This document shows positions 1 through 6,508 of a DNA stretch of 10,514 nt, in pieces; within the stretch, counting starts at the first letter, position 1; each line of letters opens with the position of its first letter. Source of the stretch: Anaerolineae bacterium (lineage in GTDB: Bacteria; Chloroflexota; Anaerolineae; 4572-78; J111); contig JAGRBY010000218.1 in the NCBI GenBank assembly GCA_020433835.1, positions 1-10,514 of the forward strand, given 5' to 3'. A model generated the notes under the pieces. It was not told where the DNA came from. It ran no database searches and worked only from the letters and a program-made list of their open reading frames with translations. The position numbers and the translations under genes were made by a program.

Positions 1-2
1 AC

Positions 3-1439
3 GTCGATTTACTTTCAAATGATCTCATTTATCGACTGAGCAACTATAATCCCACGAAGAATAAATTTTACAAACAATATCGGGAAGAACTAAATTTGGA
101 TACGGCTTATAAAACCGGCATTCAGACCGTTAACAATGCTGTTAATGATAATTCAGGCCAATCTTTATTCGGCCTCTACCAATCACAACGAACGCGCCGA
201 GTAACTCGCACACCTTTTGCCAGCGCCTTGCATGCCTATCCGGAGCGCGAAATCGAAGTTGCAACGGTTCATTTTTGGTTGGGAAATGAGAAACTCGGTA
301 ACGTACTAAAAGATATCGTCAAATATACAGAAAATGTAATTCGCGAACAGAATGGGTATAAGTACAAGCTAAGAGGTATCGAATTACCCTCGGATTGGCA
401 GCAAGCGATTGAATCGACCTTTGCAGTTGCGCCCCCAAAACGTGAAGTTGAGATCGATTTGTCCCAAATAGAGCAACTCAAAAAAGAATCTGAAGCTATC
501 CGAGACCGCTTGATTATTGATGAGAGTCAAGCAAACGACTTAAAGCCCGTCCAACCCATCTTTGAAAAAGAAAAACCAGAAGTAGTCGTACAGAAGGTAC
601 CCGCAGAAGCTCACGCCAAACGAGAAATCACAATTGATTTTGCCGCAGCCGAGAAGCTAACGCGCGACTCAGATGAGATCCGCAAACGTCTCACCAGCGA
701 GGATGAACTTCAAGAACAGGATTTCGATAAAGCCCCAGCTTTAACTATTGAACGTCCCGAAAAAACACAGGTCGGTGCCGGATATCTACTTCGACCGAAC
801 GGTACACCCGACCATCTGTTAACAGATTTACCGGAGATAGCCTCTATTCTGGGCAACTCCGAAACGGATGAGGCTAAAATAGCACGCATGCTGATGCAAA
901 ATAATTGGCGGGCCTCATTAGAAAATATCCAATCTATTATCAACAATCAATTTGCCAACGTCATTATCGATCAAATCAACGAAAAATCATTCGATGAAAT
1001 CGGTGATGCCTTGATTTTTGAAGAAAACGAAACCTGGGTTGTGGTCGAAGATTATCGAGACGAAATCGAATATATTCTTGAGCACCCAGAGTATCAGGCA
1101 GTAGGGATGGCAGCAGCCCCGGATGCATCCGCAGAGACGTATCCCGATTTAGAAGAACAATGGCAAGCGTTTGTTATCCAGATGCAGCCGTATCATTGGG
1201 ATGCTCTAGCGGCCCTGCTGAGTGGCGTAGATATTCAAACCAGACTGGATGCAATTGCCCACCCCCTCCATAAAACCGGGAACCTTTTAGTAGACGAGAT
1301 TAATGAACATGCTCAAGAAAGTATCGGCGATATTATCGTTGACACGCTCGAAAATCCTCCTAGAATTCTTGAAGACGAACAAGACAACCTGGTAGATTTA
1401 CTGAATTGGGCAGCAGATCGACAATTAATTGAGGTTTAA
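3..1439 (+). CDS. TerB-C-domain protein, 5' end outside window
   Basis: The reading frame is open from base 3 through the stop TAA at 1437-1439 (478 codons visible). The true start is therefore upstream of the window, and the TTG at 96 need not be the start. The first ~130 visible residues (ending in an RGIELPSDWQQAI stretch near 375-415) resemble the region that follows TerB-N in TerB-N/TerB-C proteins. Two 60-codon repeats follow, starting KREVEIDL at 438 and KREITIDF at 618. The C-terminal third holds a TerB-C-like helical unit (about 870-1095, with IDQINEKSFDEIGDALI) and a diverged second copy (about 1150-1425, with VDEINEHAQESIGDIIV). TerB-type modules are known from tellurite-resistance and stress operons and have been linked by comparative genomics to DNA processing. 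No enzyme motif is visible, so a scaffold or sensor role is my inference. The next start codon is 1 bp after the stop, so it shares an operon with the ATPase and helicase. Confidence 0.75.
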   Translation, partial: VDLLSNDLIYRLSNYNPTKNKFYKQYREELNLDTAYKTGIQTVNNAVNDNSGQSLFGLYQSQRTRRVTRTPFASALHAYPEREIEVATVHFWLGNEKLGNVLKDIVKYTENVIREQNGYKYKLRGIELPSDWQQAIESTFAVAPPKREVEIDLSQIEQLKKESEAIRDRLIIDESQANDLKPVQPIFEKEKPEVVVQKVPAEAHAKREITIDFAAAEKLTRDSDEIRKRLTSEDELQEQDFDKAPALTIERPEKTQVGAGYLLRPNGTPDHLLTDLPEIASILGNSETDEAKIARMLMQNNWRASLENIQSIINNQFANVIIDQINEKSFDEIGDALIFEENETWVVVEDYRDEIEYILEHPEYQAVGMAAAPDASAETYPDLEEQWQAFVIQMQPYHWDALAALLSGVDIQTRLDAIAHPLHKTGNLLVDEINEHAQESIGDIIVDTLENPPRILEDEQDNLVDLLNWAADRQLIEV

Positions 1440-1440
1440 T

Positions 1441-2796
1441 ATGGCAACAAAAATTCCAAAACGCATTTCCACCGCTATTTTGCAATCCTTGGGGGCAGGA
1501 GTTGTCCCCCGCACCGGAGCAGAACACATTGCCGTAGGCCGTAAATCCGAAATAGAAGCCCTTCTATACGATTTAGATGATGTTGTTGCAGAAGGCGGGG
1601 CTACCTTTCGCCTGGTCGTAGGACGATATGGATCAGGCAAGAGTTTCCTGATCCAATTAATCCGCAACTATGCCCTACAACGCAATTTTGTAGTAGCCGA
1701 TGGCGACCTAAGCCCGCAGCGTCGCTTAACCGGCTCGAAAGATCAAGGGCTTGCCCTCTATCGCGAACTATTGAACAATATGGCTACGCGCACCCGCCCT
1801 GATGGTAATGCCTTCGCAGCCATTTTAGAAAAATGGATAAGCAACATCCAAAGCAGTGTCATTCAGAGTGGTATAACACCCTCAGCCCCTAACTTCACCT
1901 CTGTAGTAGAACAACAAATTCATACCACCATCGATGAAATGGAAGGGATGGTTCACGGCTTTGATTTTGCGGCTGTCATTAACACCTATTGGCAAGGGCA
2001 TCAAAATGGGAATGACGAATTAAAAGGCTACGCGCTCAGATGGTTACGAGGGGAATTTAGCACCAAAACAGAAGCTCGACAGGCTTTGGGTGTGCGAGTA
2101 ATTATTGATGATGAATCTTGGTACGATTACATCAAACTGATGGCTCAGTTTGTGCGTCATATCGGCTATAAAGGACTAATTATATTCATTGACGAAGCAG
2201 TAAATCTATACAAAATCTCCCATACAATCTCCCGCAACAACAATTACGAGCGTTTACTCACCATCTATAACGATACCCTTCAAGGCAAAGCCGAACATTT
2301 AGGCGTGTTGGTGGGGGCTACGCCGCAAATGGTTGAAGACACCCGCCGGGGACTGTTTAGTTACGAAGCCTTAAAAACGCGACTCGAAGAAAGCCGTTTC
2401 GCCCGAGACGGCCTTCGAGATATGACTGGCCCGCTCATTCGCCTCGATGTTCTAAGCCATACGGAAATTTATCTGTTACTGCAACGTGTGCGCGAAGTCC
2501 ATAGTCAACATTATAAGTACGAACCAACCATCAACGATGCTCAAATACAAACATTTATGACAGAAGTTCTCAATCGTATCGGCTCCGACACATTACTCAC
2601 CCCCAGAGAGGTCATACGTGACTTTGTCGCTCTCCTAAATATCTTATACCAAAACCCCGATAAAACATTCGAGTTCGTTCTAGGCGATGTCGATTTAACC
2701 TCAATAAAACCTCACGCTGACCCGGAAATGTTAACCCCTGAAACTGAGATCCATGATGATGGCGAAGAGTCTCCCTATGCGAGCTTCAAGATCTAA
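1441..2796 (+). CDS. BrxD-like (DUF2791) P-loop ATPase
   Basis: This is a 451-residue ATP-binding protein. The ATG at 1441 is chosen over the in-frame TTG at 1429 because GAGG (1431-1434) sits 6 nt ahead of it and the TTG lies inside the previous gene. Visible motifs: an N-terminal GVVPRTG...HIAVGRKSEI segment, Walker A GRYGSGKS at residues 61-68, a DLSPQRRL segment, Walker B IIFIDE with D251-E252, a VGATP sensor-like strand, the GLFSYEALKTRL signature, and a C-terminal LTPREVIRDFVALLN helix. This order and length match the DUF2791/BrxD family, the AAA-type ATPase that accompanies a helicase in type 2 BREX and related loci. Catalytic residues look intact. The gene overlaps the helicase start by 1 bp (TAATG), which implies translational coupling. 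I infer that it powers or loads the helicase on DNA; its exact substrate cannot be read from the sequence. Confidence 0.85.
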   Translation: MATKIPKRISTAILQSLGAGVVPRTGAEHIAVGRKSEIEALLYDLDDVVAEGGATFRLVVGRYGSGKSFLIQLIRNYALQRNFVVADGDLSPQRRLTGSKDQGLALYRELLNNMATRTRPDGNAFAAILEKWISNIQSSVIQSGITPSAPNFTSVVEQQIHTTIDEMEGMVHGFDFAAVINTYWQGHQNGNDELKGYALRWLRGEFSTKTEARQALGVRVIIDDESWYDYIKLMAQFVRHIGYKGLIIFIDEAVNLYKISHTISRNNNYERLLTIYNDTLQGKAEHLGVLVGATPQMVEDTRRGLFSYEALKTRLEESRFARDGLRDMTGPLIRLDVLSHTEIYLLLQRVREVHSQHYKYEPTINDAQIQTFMTEVLNRIGSDTLLTPREVIRDFVALLNILYQNPDKTFEFVLGDVDLTSIKPHADPEMLTPETEIHDDGEESPYASFKI

Positions 2797-5060
2797 TGGC
2801 CGATAACCCTTTTTACCGATTAGCCCCCTTTATCCAAGAGTATATTTATCGCCAGAAATGGGCATCGCTTCGTGCCGTACAAGTGAAAGCAATGGCTGCA
2901 ATCATGGATACCCCCAATCACGTGCTTATCCAAAGCAGCACAGCCAGTGGCAAAACCGAAGCCGCTCTTCTCCCAATTATCACCCAACTTTACGAAGACC
3001 CACCCTCAACAATTGGAGCAATGTATATCGGCCCGTTGAAAGCCCTTATCAACGATCAATTTGAGCGCATCACCGGCCTTTTGGAAGAAACGGATATTCC
3101 TATTCAAAGCTGGCATGGCGATGTGTCACAGACCAAAAAAACACGTTTTCTGCGCAGGGCACAGGGAATTCTACAAATCACCCCGGAGTCCCTTGAGGCC
3201 ATGCTCATAAATCGCCATCACGAACTCGGTCGGCTATTTTCTGATTTACGCTTCGTAATTATCGACGAAATTCATGCATTTATCGACTCTGACCGTGGCC
3301 GACAAGTTATTTGTCAACTGGAGCGATTAGCTCAAATTCAATCCACACCCGCCCGGCGGATAGGATTATCAGCCACAATAGGTGAACCACAGTTAGCCAT
3401 AGAGTGGCTAGCGGGCAATACGGGTACACCCGTTAACCTCATTGAAGGAACCAACGATTCAAATATCCAGCTTGGCATGGAATATTTCCTGTTGCCCGAT
3501 GCGGATGATGATGATGATGATGATGATGATGCCGCTACAAACGGTGACAATAAAGCGGATGATAGTTTTGAGGAAAATGTTGAGTCTGATCTTGATACGG
3601 CCAGTTTACTTGAAGAAACAACGGTGTTTTACGAGCATCTTCATAAGATGACCCAAAGTGCCTCCAAAACCTTAATATTTGCCAACCGGCGAAGTGACAC
3701 AGAAGAAATAACCTCTAACTTGCGACAACTGTCCGAAAGGAAACGTTTGCCGAGTTTCTACTATGTCCACCACGGCAGCATATCTGCCGCTCTACGGGAA
3801 TCGGCGGAAACAGCCATGCGCGACCCCACTCAAAAGGCGTGTGTTGCGGCAACCATAACGCTTGAATTGGGAATCGATATTGGACAACTGGATCAGGTCT
3901 TGCAGGTAAATTCAACCCATTCCGTATCCAGTTTTGTCCAGCGTCTGGGTCGATCCGGTCGCCGTGGCGATCCATCCCGTCTATTTTTCTACTGCATGGA
4001 AACCAATGAAAAGCCCAAACACATAGGCGATCAACTCCCTTGGGGATTGTTACAAGCAATTGCCATTGTCCAGTTGTATTTGGAAGAAAAATGGATAGAA
4101 CCCCCAACCATACCAGATTTGCCACTGAGCCTCCTGTACCACCAAACAATGAGTACCATAACCTCTCACACAGAACTATTGCCGCCCCAACTGGCCGAGC
4201 GAGTTTTAAGCCTGTCCCCTTTTCAAAAGGTAACGCAAGACCATTACCGCACCTTACTTCGTCACCTTTTACAGATAAACCATTTGGAACAAACCGACAT
4301 AGGGGGTTTGATTATTGGCCTTGAGGCTGAAAAAATTGTCAACAATTACCACTTTTATGCGACATTTGAAGATGAAATTGCTTATCGTGTGCGCAACCAG
4401 TCCCGTGAAATCGGCACAATCCAAGCCGTTCCTCAGATTGGCAGCACAATTGGCTTAGCCGGCTACGCCTGGCAAGTTCAAGATGTAAACTATGAGCAAA
4501 AAACAGTATTTGTTACAGCGGCCAAAGGTAAAGTGAAAACTTTGTGGACTGGTGGTGGCGTCCAGATTCATACACGAATAGTCCAAAAGATTCGCGATAT
4601 TTTGCTCACCAATGTTGAATACACTTATCTTCATACCAGGGCTAAAAAACGGCTGGAAATTGCTCGCCATAATATTCATAAATGGGGTTTATCAGAGTCA
4701 TCTATCCTTCCGCTTGCTCCACATCGCTATATAGTATTTCCATGGTGTGGTACACGTCAATTTGAAACCCAGCTACTGTTCTTATCAAAAACAAACCTAA
4801 CGGTTAAGAACCATCTCTCCCCCTTTTACTACGAAATTGACTGTAACGAGAAAGATTCTACACTGCTAACCACTAATCTTAGACAATTGATTGAGACCCC
4901 ACCTACGAATTTCGATTTAGTGAAAGCCATAGACGGCAATGATCTCCTTCATAATAAATATGATAAATACATCCCTGAAGAGTTACTGCGCGAGGCACAC
5001 GCCCGCAATTTTATTGATATAGATGGCTCAATTTCCAGTTTAGAGCAAATAATTTCTTAA
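2796..5060 (+). CDS. Lhr/BrxHI-like DEAD/DEAH-box helicase
   Basis: This is a 754-residue superfamily 2 helicase. Motifs appear in canonical order: Q29, motif I ASGKTE (K53), Ia IGPLKALINDQ, Ib TPESLE, motif II DEIH (D157-H160), III SAT (192-194), IV TLIFANRRSD, V ATITLELGIDIG, and VI QRLGRSGRRG (382-391). All key ATPase residues are present. After motif VI, about 360 residues continue with a segment typical of Lhr-like enzymes (GSTIGLAGYAWQV ... LWTGGGVQIH), so it is more like Lhr or BrxHI than a plain DEAD-box RNA helicase. An acidic insertion sits between the two RecA lobes and includes nine consecutive Asp (237-245), followed by more Asp/Glu. It is the last gene of the three-gene operon and presumably works with the BrxD-like ATPase on DNA. 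BrxHI-type helicases are known from type 2 BREX; membership of a BREX system is not shown here. Confidence 0.88.
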   Translation: MADNPFYRLAPFIQEYIYRQKWASLRAVQVKAMAAIMDTPNHVLIQSSTASGKTEAALLPIITQLYEDPPSTIGAMYIGPLKALINDQFERITGLLEETDIPIQSWHGDVSQTKKTRFLRRAQGILQITPESLEAMLINRHHELGRLFSDLRFVIIDEIHAFIDSDRGRQVICQLERLAQIQSTPARRIGLSATIGEPQLAIEWLAGNTGTPVNLIEGTNDSNIQLGMEYFLLPDADDDDDDDDDAATNGDNKADDSFEENVESDLDTASLLEETTVFYEHLHKMTQSASKTLIFANRRSDTEEITSNLRQLSERKRLPSFYYVHHGSISAALRESAETAMRDPTQKACVAATITLELGIDIGQLDQVLQVNSTHSVSSFVQRLGRSGRRGDPSRLFFYCMETNEKPKHIGDQLPWGLLQAIAIVQLYLEEKWIEPPTIPDLPLSLLYHQTMSTITSHTELLPPQLAERVLSLSPFQKVTQDHYRTLLRHLLQINHLEQTDIGGLIIGLEAEKIVNNYHFYATFEDEIAYRVRNQSREIGTIQAVPQIGSTIGLAGYAWQVQDVNYEQKTVFVTAAKGKVKTLWTGGGVQIHTRIVQKIRDILLTNVEYTYLHTRAKKRLEIARHNIHKWGLSESSILPLAPHRYIVFPWCGTRQFETQLLFLSKTNLTVKNHLSPFYYEIDCNEKDSTLLTTNLRQLIETPPTNFDLVKAIDGNDLLHNKYDKYIPEELLREAHARNFIDIDGSISSLEQIIS
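3504..3530 (+). repeat. (GAT)9 microsatellite encoding nine Asp
   Basis: Nine perfect GAT codons lie inside the helicase gene and are preceded by GATGCG (Asp-Ala). They encode a poly-Asp tract in the linker between RecA lobe 1 (ending after the SAT motif region) and lobe 2. The period is three, so slippage would change linker length and not the frame. Confidence 0.97.
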
Positions 5061-5068
5061 TTGAACTT

Positions 5069-5094
5069 GCCGGTGCGTTTACACCCGGCTCACT
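5069..5094 (+). terminator. Weak hairpin after the helicase operon
   Basis: GCCGG (5069-5073) can pair with CCGGC (5085-5089), and an extra TG/CA pairing is possible across a one-base bulge. A short T-containing stretch (CACTTTTCAG) follows. It lies 9 bp after the helicase stop, where a terminator is expected. The T run is short, so this may be a weak or non-functional terminator. Its loop contains most of the -35 box of the next promoter. Confidence 0.35.
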
Positions 5095-5106
5095 TTTCAG
5101 TATAAT
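5078..5106 (+). promoter_or_regulatory. Sigma70-type promoter for the antitoxin remnant
   Basis: TTTACA at 5078-5083 (5 of 6 to TTGACA), a 17-bp spacer, and a perfect TATAAT at 5101-5106. Transcription would start near 5113, about 40 nt before the AAGGAG ribosome-binding site at 5152-5157. It faces the broken toxin-antitoxin genes. Confidence 0.65.
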
Positions 5107-5185
5107 CGGAGTAACCACCTTTCAATACGCTTCATCAAAAACGGAAGCCTTAAGGAGTACTACTATCCCAACTTTAGTAGCCCAA

Positions 5186-5320
5186 ATGACCAAAGAAGAA
5201 TTAATTCAAATCATTGAGTCCGTCATTGAACGAAAATTGTTAGAAATATTTGATGATCTTGATGACGCTGAACTCAAACAAGAAGTTCGAGACCGTTTAC
5301 TATACTGCCCACGGGCATAA
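5186..5320 (+). pseudogene. 5' part of an interrupted type II antitoxin gene
   Basis: The open frame from ATG 5186 encodes 44 residues beginning MTKEELIQIIESVIERKLLE, an acidic helical protein that ends in EVRDRLL and then an unrelated tail (YCPRA). Small antitoxins of RelE/ParE-type pairs often have the layout helix - KLLE..D - VR.RLL - GERG..F.DVV..LGL. The second half of that layout is found after an inserted palindrome, at 5431-5526. A strong ribosome-binding site, AAGGAG (5152-5157), lies 28 nt from this ATG but only 7 nt before an in-frame ATC at 5165. The original start may therefore have been at 5165 and later mutated. If read without the insertion, the frame would give roughly a 65-residue antitoxin. 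Assignment rests on motif memory and on the toxin remnant downstream. The 44-aa peptide may still be made. Confidence 0.6.
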
Positions 5321-5333
5321 TCTTGATTTTTTT

Positions 5334-5404
5334 GGACGCAGATTTTCGCAGATACACGCAGATAAATATAAAAAATCAGCGTGTATCAGCGTTAATCTGC
5401 GTCC
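5334..5404. repeat. Palindromic element with CGCAGAT iterations
   Basis: Two 26-base arms (5334-5359 and 5379-5404) are inverted repeats with only three mismatches, separated by an A/T-rich loop of 19 bases. The left arm contains CGCAGAT three times at exactly 10-bp steps (5337, 5347, 5357). Similar short 'cgcagat' palindromes occur as dispersed intergenic repeats in several bacterial phyla, and I recognise the style of the element but not a named family. The surrounding T-rich and A-rich flanks (5321-5333 and 5405-5420) partly extend the symmetry. It splits the antitoxin coding sequence, so it is probably a small non-autonomous mobile or repeat element. Confidence 0.75.
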
Positions 5405-5430
5405 CATTCAAAAAACCAAAAGTTAAATTT

Positions 5431-5526
5431 GTGACCGTGTTGAGTATACGTCAAAATGAAAAGGTCGCCCAAGGAGAGCGTGGGCACGCTTTCGATGACA
5501 TCGTTCAACAACTGGATTTAGGTTAG
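5431..5526 (+). pseudogene. 3' part of the interrupted antitoxin gene
   Basis: From a GTG at 5431 the frame encodes 31 residues, including SIRQNEKVAQGERGHAFDDI, and ends with LDLG and TAG at 5524-5526. The GERG...F.D(I/V)V..L.L ending is typical of small RelE-partner antitoxins and joins naturally to the VRDRLL end of the fragment at 5186. The segment GACCGTGTTGAGTATAC (5433-5449) nearly repeats GACCGTTTACTATAC (5291-5305) from the other side of the palindrome, as a degraded target-site duplication would. The frame stays open upstream through the palindrome to 5323, but that part encodes repeat sequence and is unlikely to be translated as a real protein. Confidence 0.55.
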
Positions 5527-5536
5527 CAGCAATGTA

Positions 5537-5605
5537 TAAGTCCTCGAAGATGAATCCATTCTTGTAATCCATCAAATTGGTCATCGTCGAGAAATTTACC
5601 GTTAA
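5537..5605 (+). pseudogene. C-terminal remnant of a RelE/ParE-type toxin
   Basis: Starting 10 bp after the antitoxin stop, codons 5540-5602 read VLEDESILVIHQIGHRREIY then R, followed by TAA at 5603-5605. The hydrophobic strand followed by GHRREIYR is the hallmark ending of RelE/ParE-family toxins. Upstream, GTATAAGTC would read on as ..VYKVL.. if one base were restored, so a frameshift lies at about 5537. The N-terminal ~65 codons with the rest of the fold are gone. The toxin cannot be functional. The antitoxin-toxin order and tight spacing match a normal relBE-type operon before decay. Confidence 0.75.
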
Positions 5606-5731
5606 AAAACCTCACAGCTATTCTCCAACTCACAGAGCATCTTTCCCATCACCAACCATCTAAAACAACAAACTATCCATCCCCAAATAGTCATGAAGCC
5701 AATCTAATCGACACTGCGGCTAAAAAATCCA

Positions 5732-6335
5732 TACATGCCTTGAAAAACAAAAATCTGACAAAAAACAAGCCGATTAGGTTTCCGACCAAACGTGCAAAGA
5801 CAAAATTCTTGATAATTTGCCCTTCCGCACCGTGAAGATGCCCCTCACCAAACAATTATAAACAAAATTGTCAGCCATATGTCCTCAAAAACGTGAACAT
5901 GTCGTCAAAAATAAAAACATGTTATCAAAAATTGGAAACATGTCATCAAAAATTGGGTTTTATGATTCTTTTGTTTGAACATGTCATGAAAAGTTTGATC
6001 CTTTAAAAAAATAAATTTTTCTTTAAAGAAATATTGGGAACATGTCATGCAAAATTGAGTTTTGTTGTTCTTTTGTTTGAACATGTCATGAAAAGTTTGA
6101 TCCTTTAAAAAAGAATTGGAAACATGTCATGCAAAATTGGGTTTTATGATTCTTTTGTTTGAACATGTCATGAAAAGTTTGATCCTTTAAAAAAGAATTG
6201 GAACATGTGAAAAATTTTCGTGAACATGCCATTCCGAACAGAAATTTGCCGTTCCGCCCGCGTATCACGCCATCAAAATAGCGGCTAAACGGCCATACAA
6301 AAGAATTTGCCACTCAGATTTTGAACCACACGGTA
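5732..6335. repeat. ~20.4-bp phased ACATGT direct-repeat array
   Basis: The exact heptamer AACATGT begins at 5896, 5916, 5937, 5978, 6039, 6080, 6121, 6162 and 6202, and AACATGC at 6223. The steps are 20, 21, 41, 61, 41, 41, 41, 40 and 21, all multiples of about 20.4 bp. Weaker copies in the same phase occur upstream (TACATGCC 5732, AATCTGAC 5752, AATTTGCC 5814, AAGATGCC 5835, CATATGTC 5876) and downstream (AATTTGCC 6243, ATCACGCC 6264, AATTTGCC 6304). Many copies are followed by TCAAAAA. The core ACATGT is a palindrome. No gene is seen here on either strand. Between 5606 and 5731 I see only A/C-rich unstructured sequence, and between 6336 and 6387 nothing. Two-turn phasing suggests an array bound on one DNA face (iteron-like, partition-like or regulatory), or a decayed tandem repeat. 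Confidence 0.8.
5937..6201. repeat. Three tandem ~82-bp higher-order units
   Basis: Within the phased array, copies begin at 5937, 6039 and 6121. The second and third copies are 82 and 81 bp and differ at only about four positions. The first is 102 bp because it carries one extra ~20-bp block (around 6011-6030). Each contains two ACATGTCAT motifs 41 bp apart and the shared segments TTCTTTTGTTTGAACATG and AAGTTTGATCCTTTAAAAAA. This shows recent local duplication superimposed on the older 20-bp periodicity. Confidence 0.9.
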
Positions 6336-6387
6336 AAATAAAGGTACAGACAATGGCCAAAAGATGAGAAGTAAGCAATAGTTTTTT

Positions 6388-6437
6388 CCCCTACTCCCTA
6401 CTCCTTACCCCCTACTCCTTCTCCGTACTCCTTTCCC
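6388..6437. repeat. C-rich heptanucleotide repeat
   Basis: About seven degenerate 7-bp units related to CCCTACT run up to the promoter of the V4R gene. The same sequence family, G-rich on this strand, reappears at the 3' end of that gene (7128-7164), so the V4R gene is bracketed by inverted copies. Heptad repeats of this kind are known between genes in cyanobacteria and other filamentous bacteria. Confidence 0.8.
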
Positions 6438-6447
6438 ATCAGTCCTA

Positions 6448-6476
6448 TTGATTACTCTTGCAATCAATGGTACAAT
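6448..6476 (+). promoter_or_regulatory. Sigma70-type promoter for the V4R gene
   Basis: TTGATT (6448-6453), a 17-bp spacer, and TACAAT (6471-6476). A transcript would start near 6483, 26 nt before the ATG at 6509. This argues against the upstream in-frame TTG at 6458 and ATG at 6467, which lie inside the promoter. Confidence 0.6.
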
Positions 6477-6508
6477 GCCGCCATCACATTTCAACGGCCA
6501 AATATCCT

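Noticed and set aside
3715..4149. 144-codon open frame on the - strand inside the helicase gene
   Set aside because: It lies opposite conserved helicase motifs V and VI and has no plausible protein features; it is an antisense shadow.
1..5060. Complete BREX system
   Set aside because: Only BrxD-like and BrxHI-like proteins are present; no PglX, PglZ, PglW, PglY, BrxA, BrxB, BrxC or BrxL is visible in this window.
5323..5526. A 67-residue protein from one continuous frame
   Set aside because: Its first half is translated palindromic repeat; only the last ~30 codons look like protein, and they fit better as the antitoxin 3' fragment.
5896..6230. CRISPR array reading of the ACATGT repeats
   Set aside because: Repeats are short, spacing is 20 or 41 bp, the sequence between copies is itself repeated rather than unique, and no cas gene is near.
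6086..6313. 75-codon open frame on the - strand inside the repeat array
   Set aside because: It is low-complexity Phe/Lys-rich sequence made of the tandem repeat, with no ribosome-binding site and no family resemblance.
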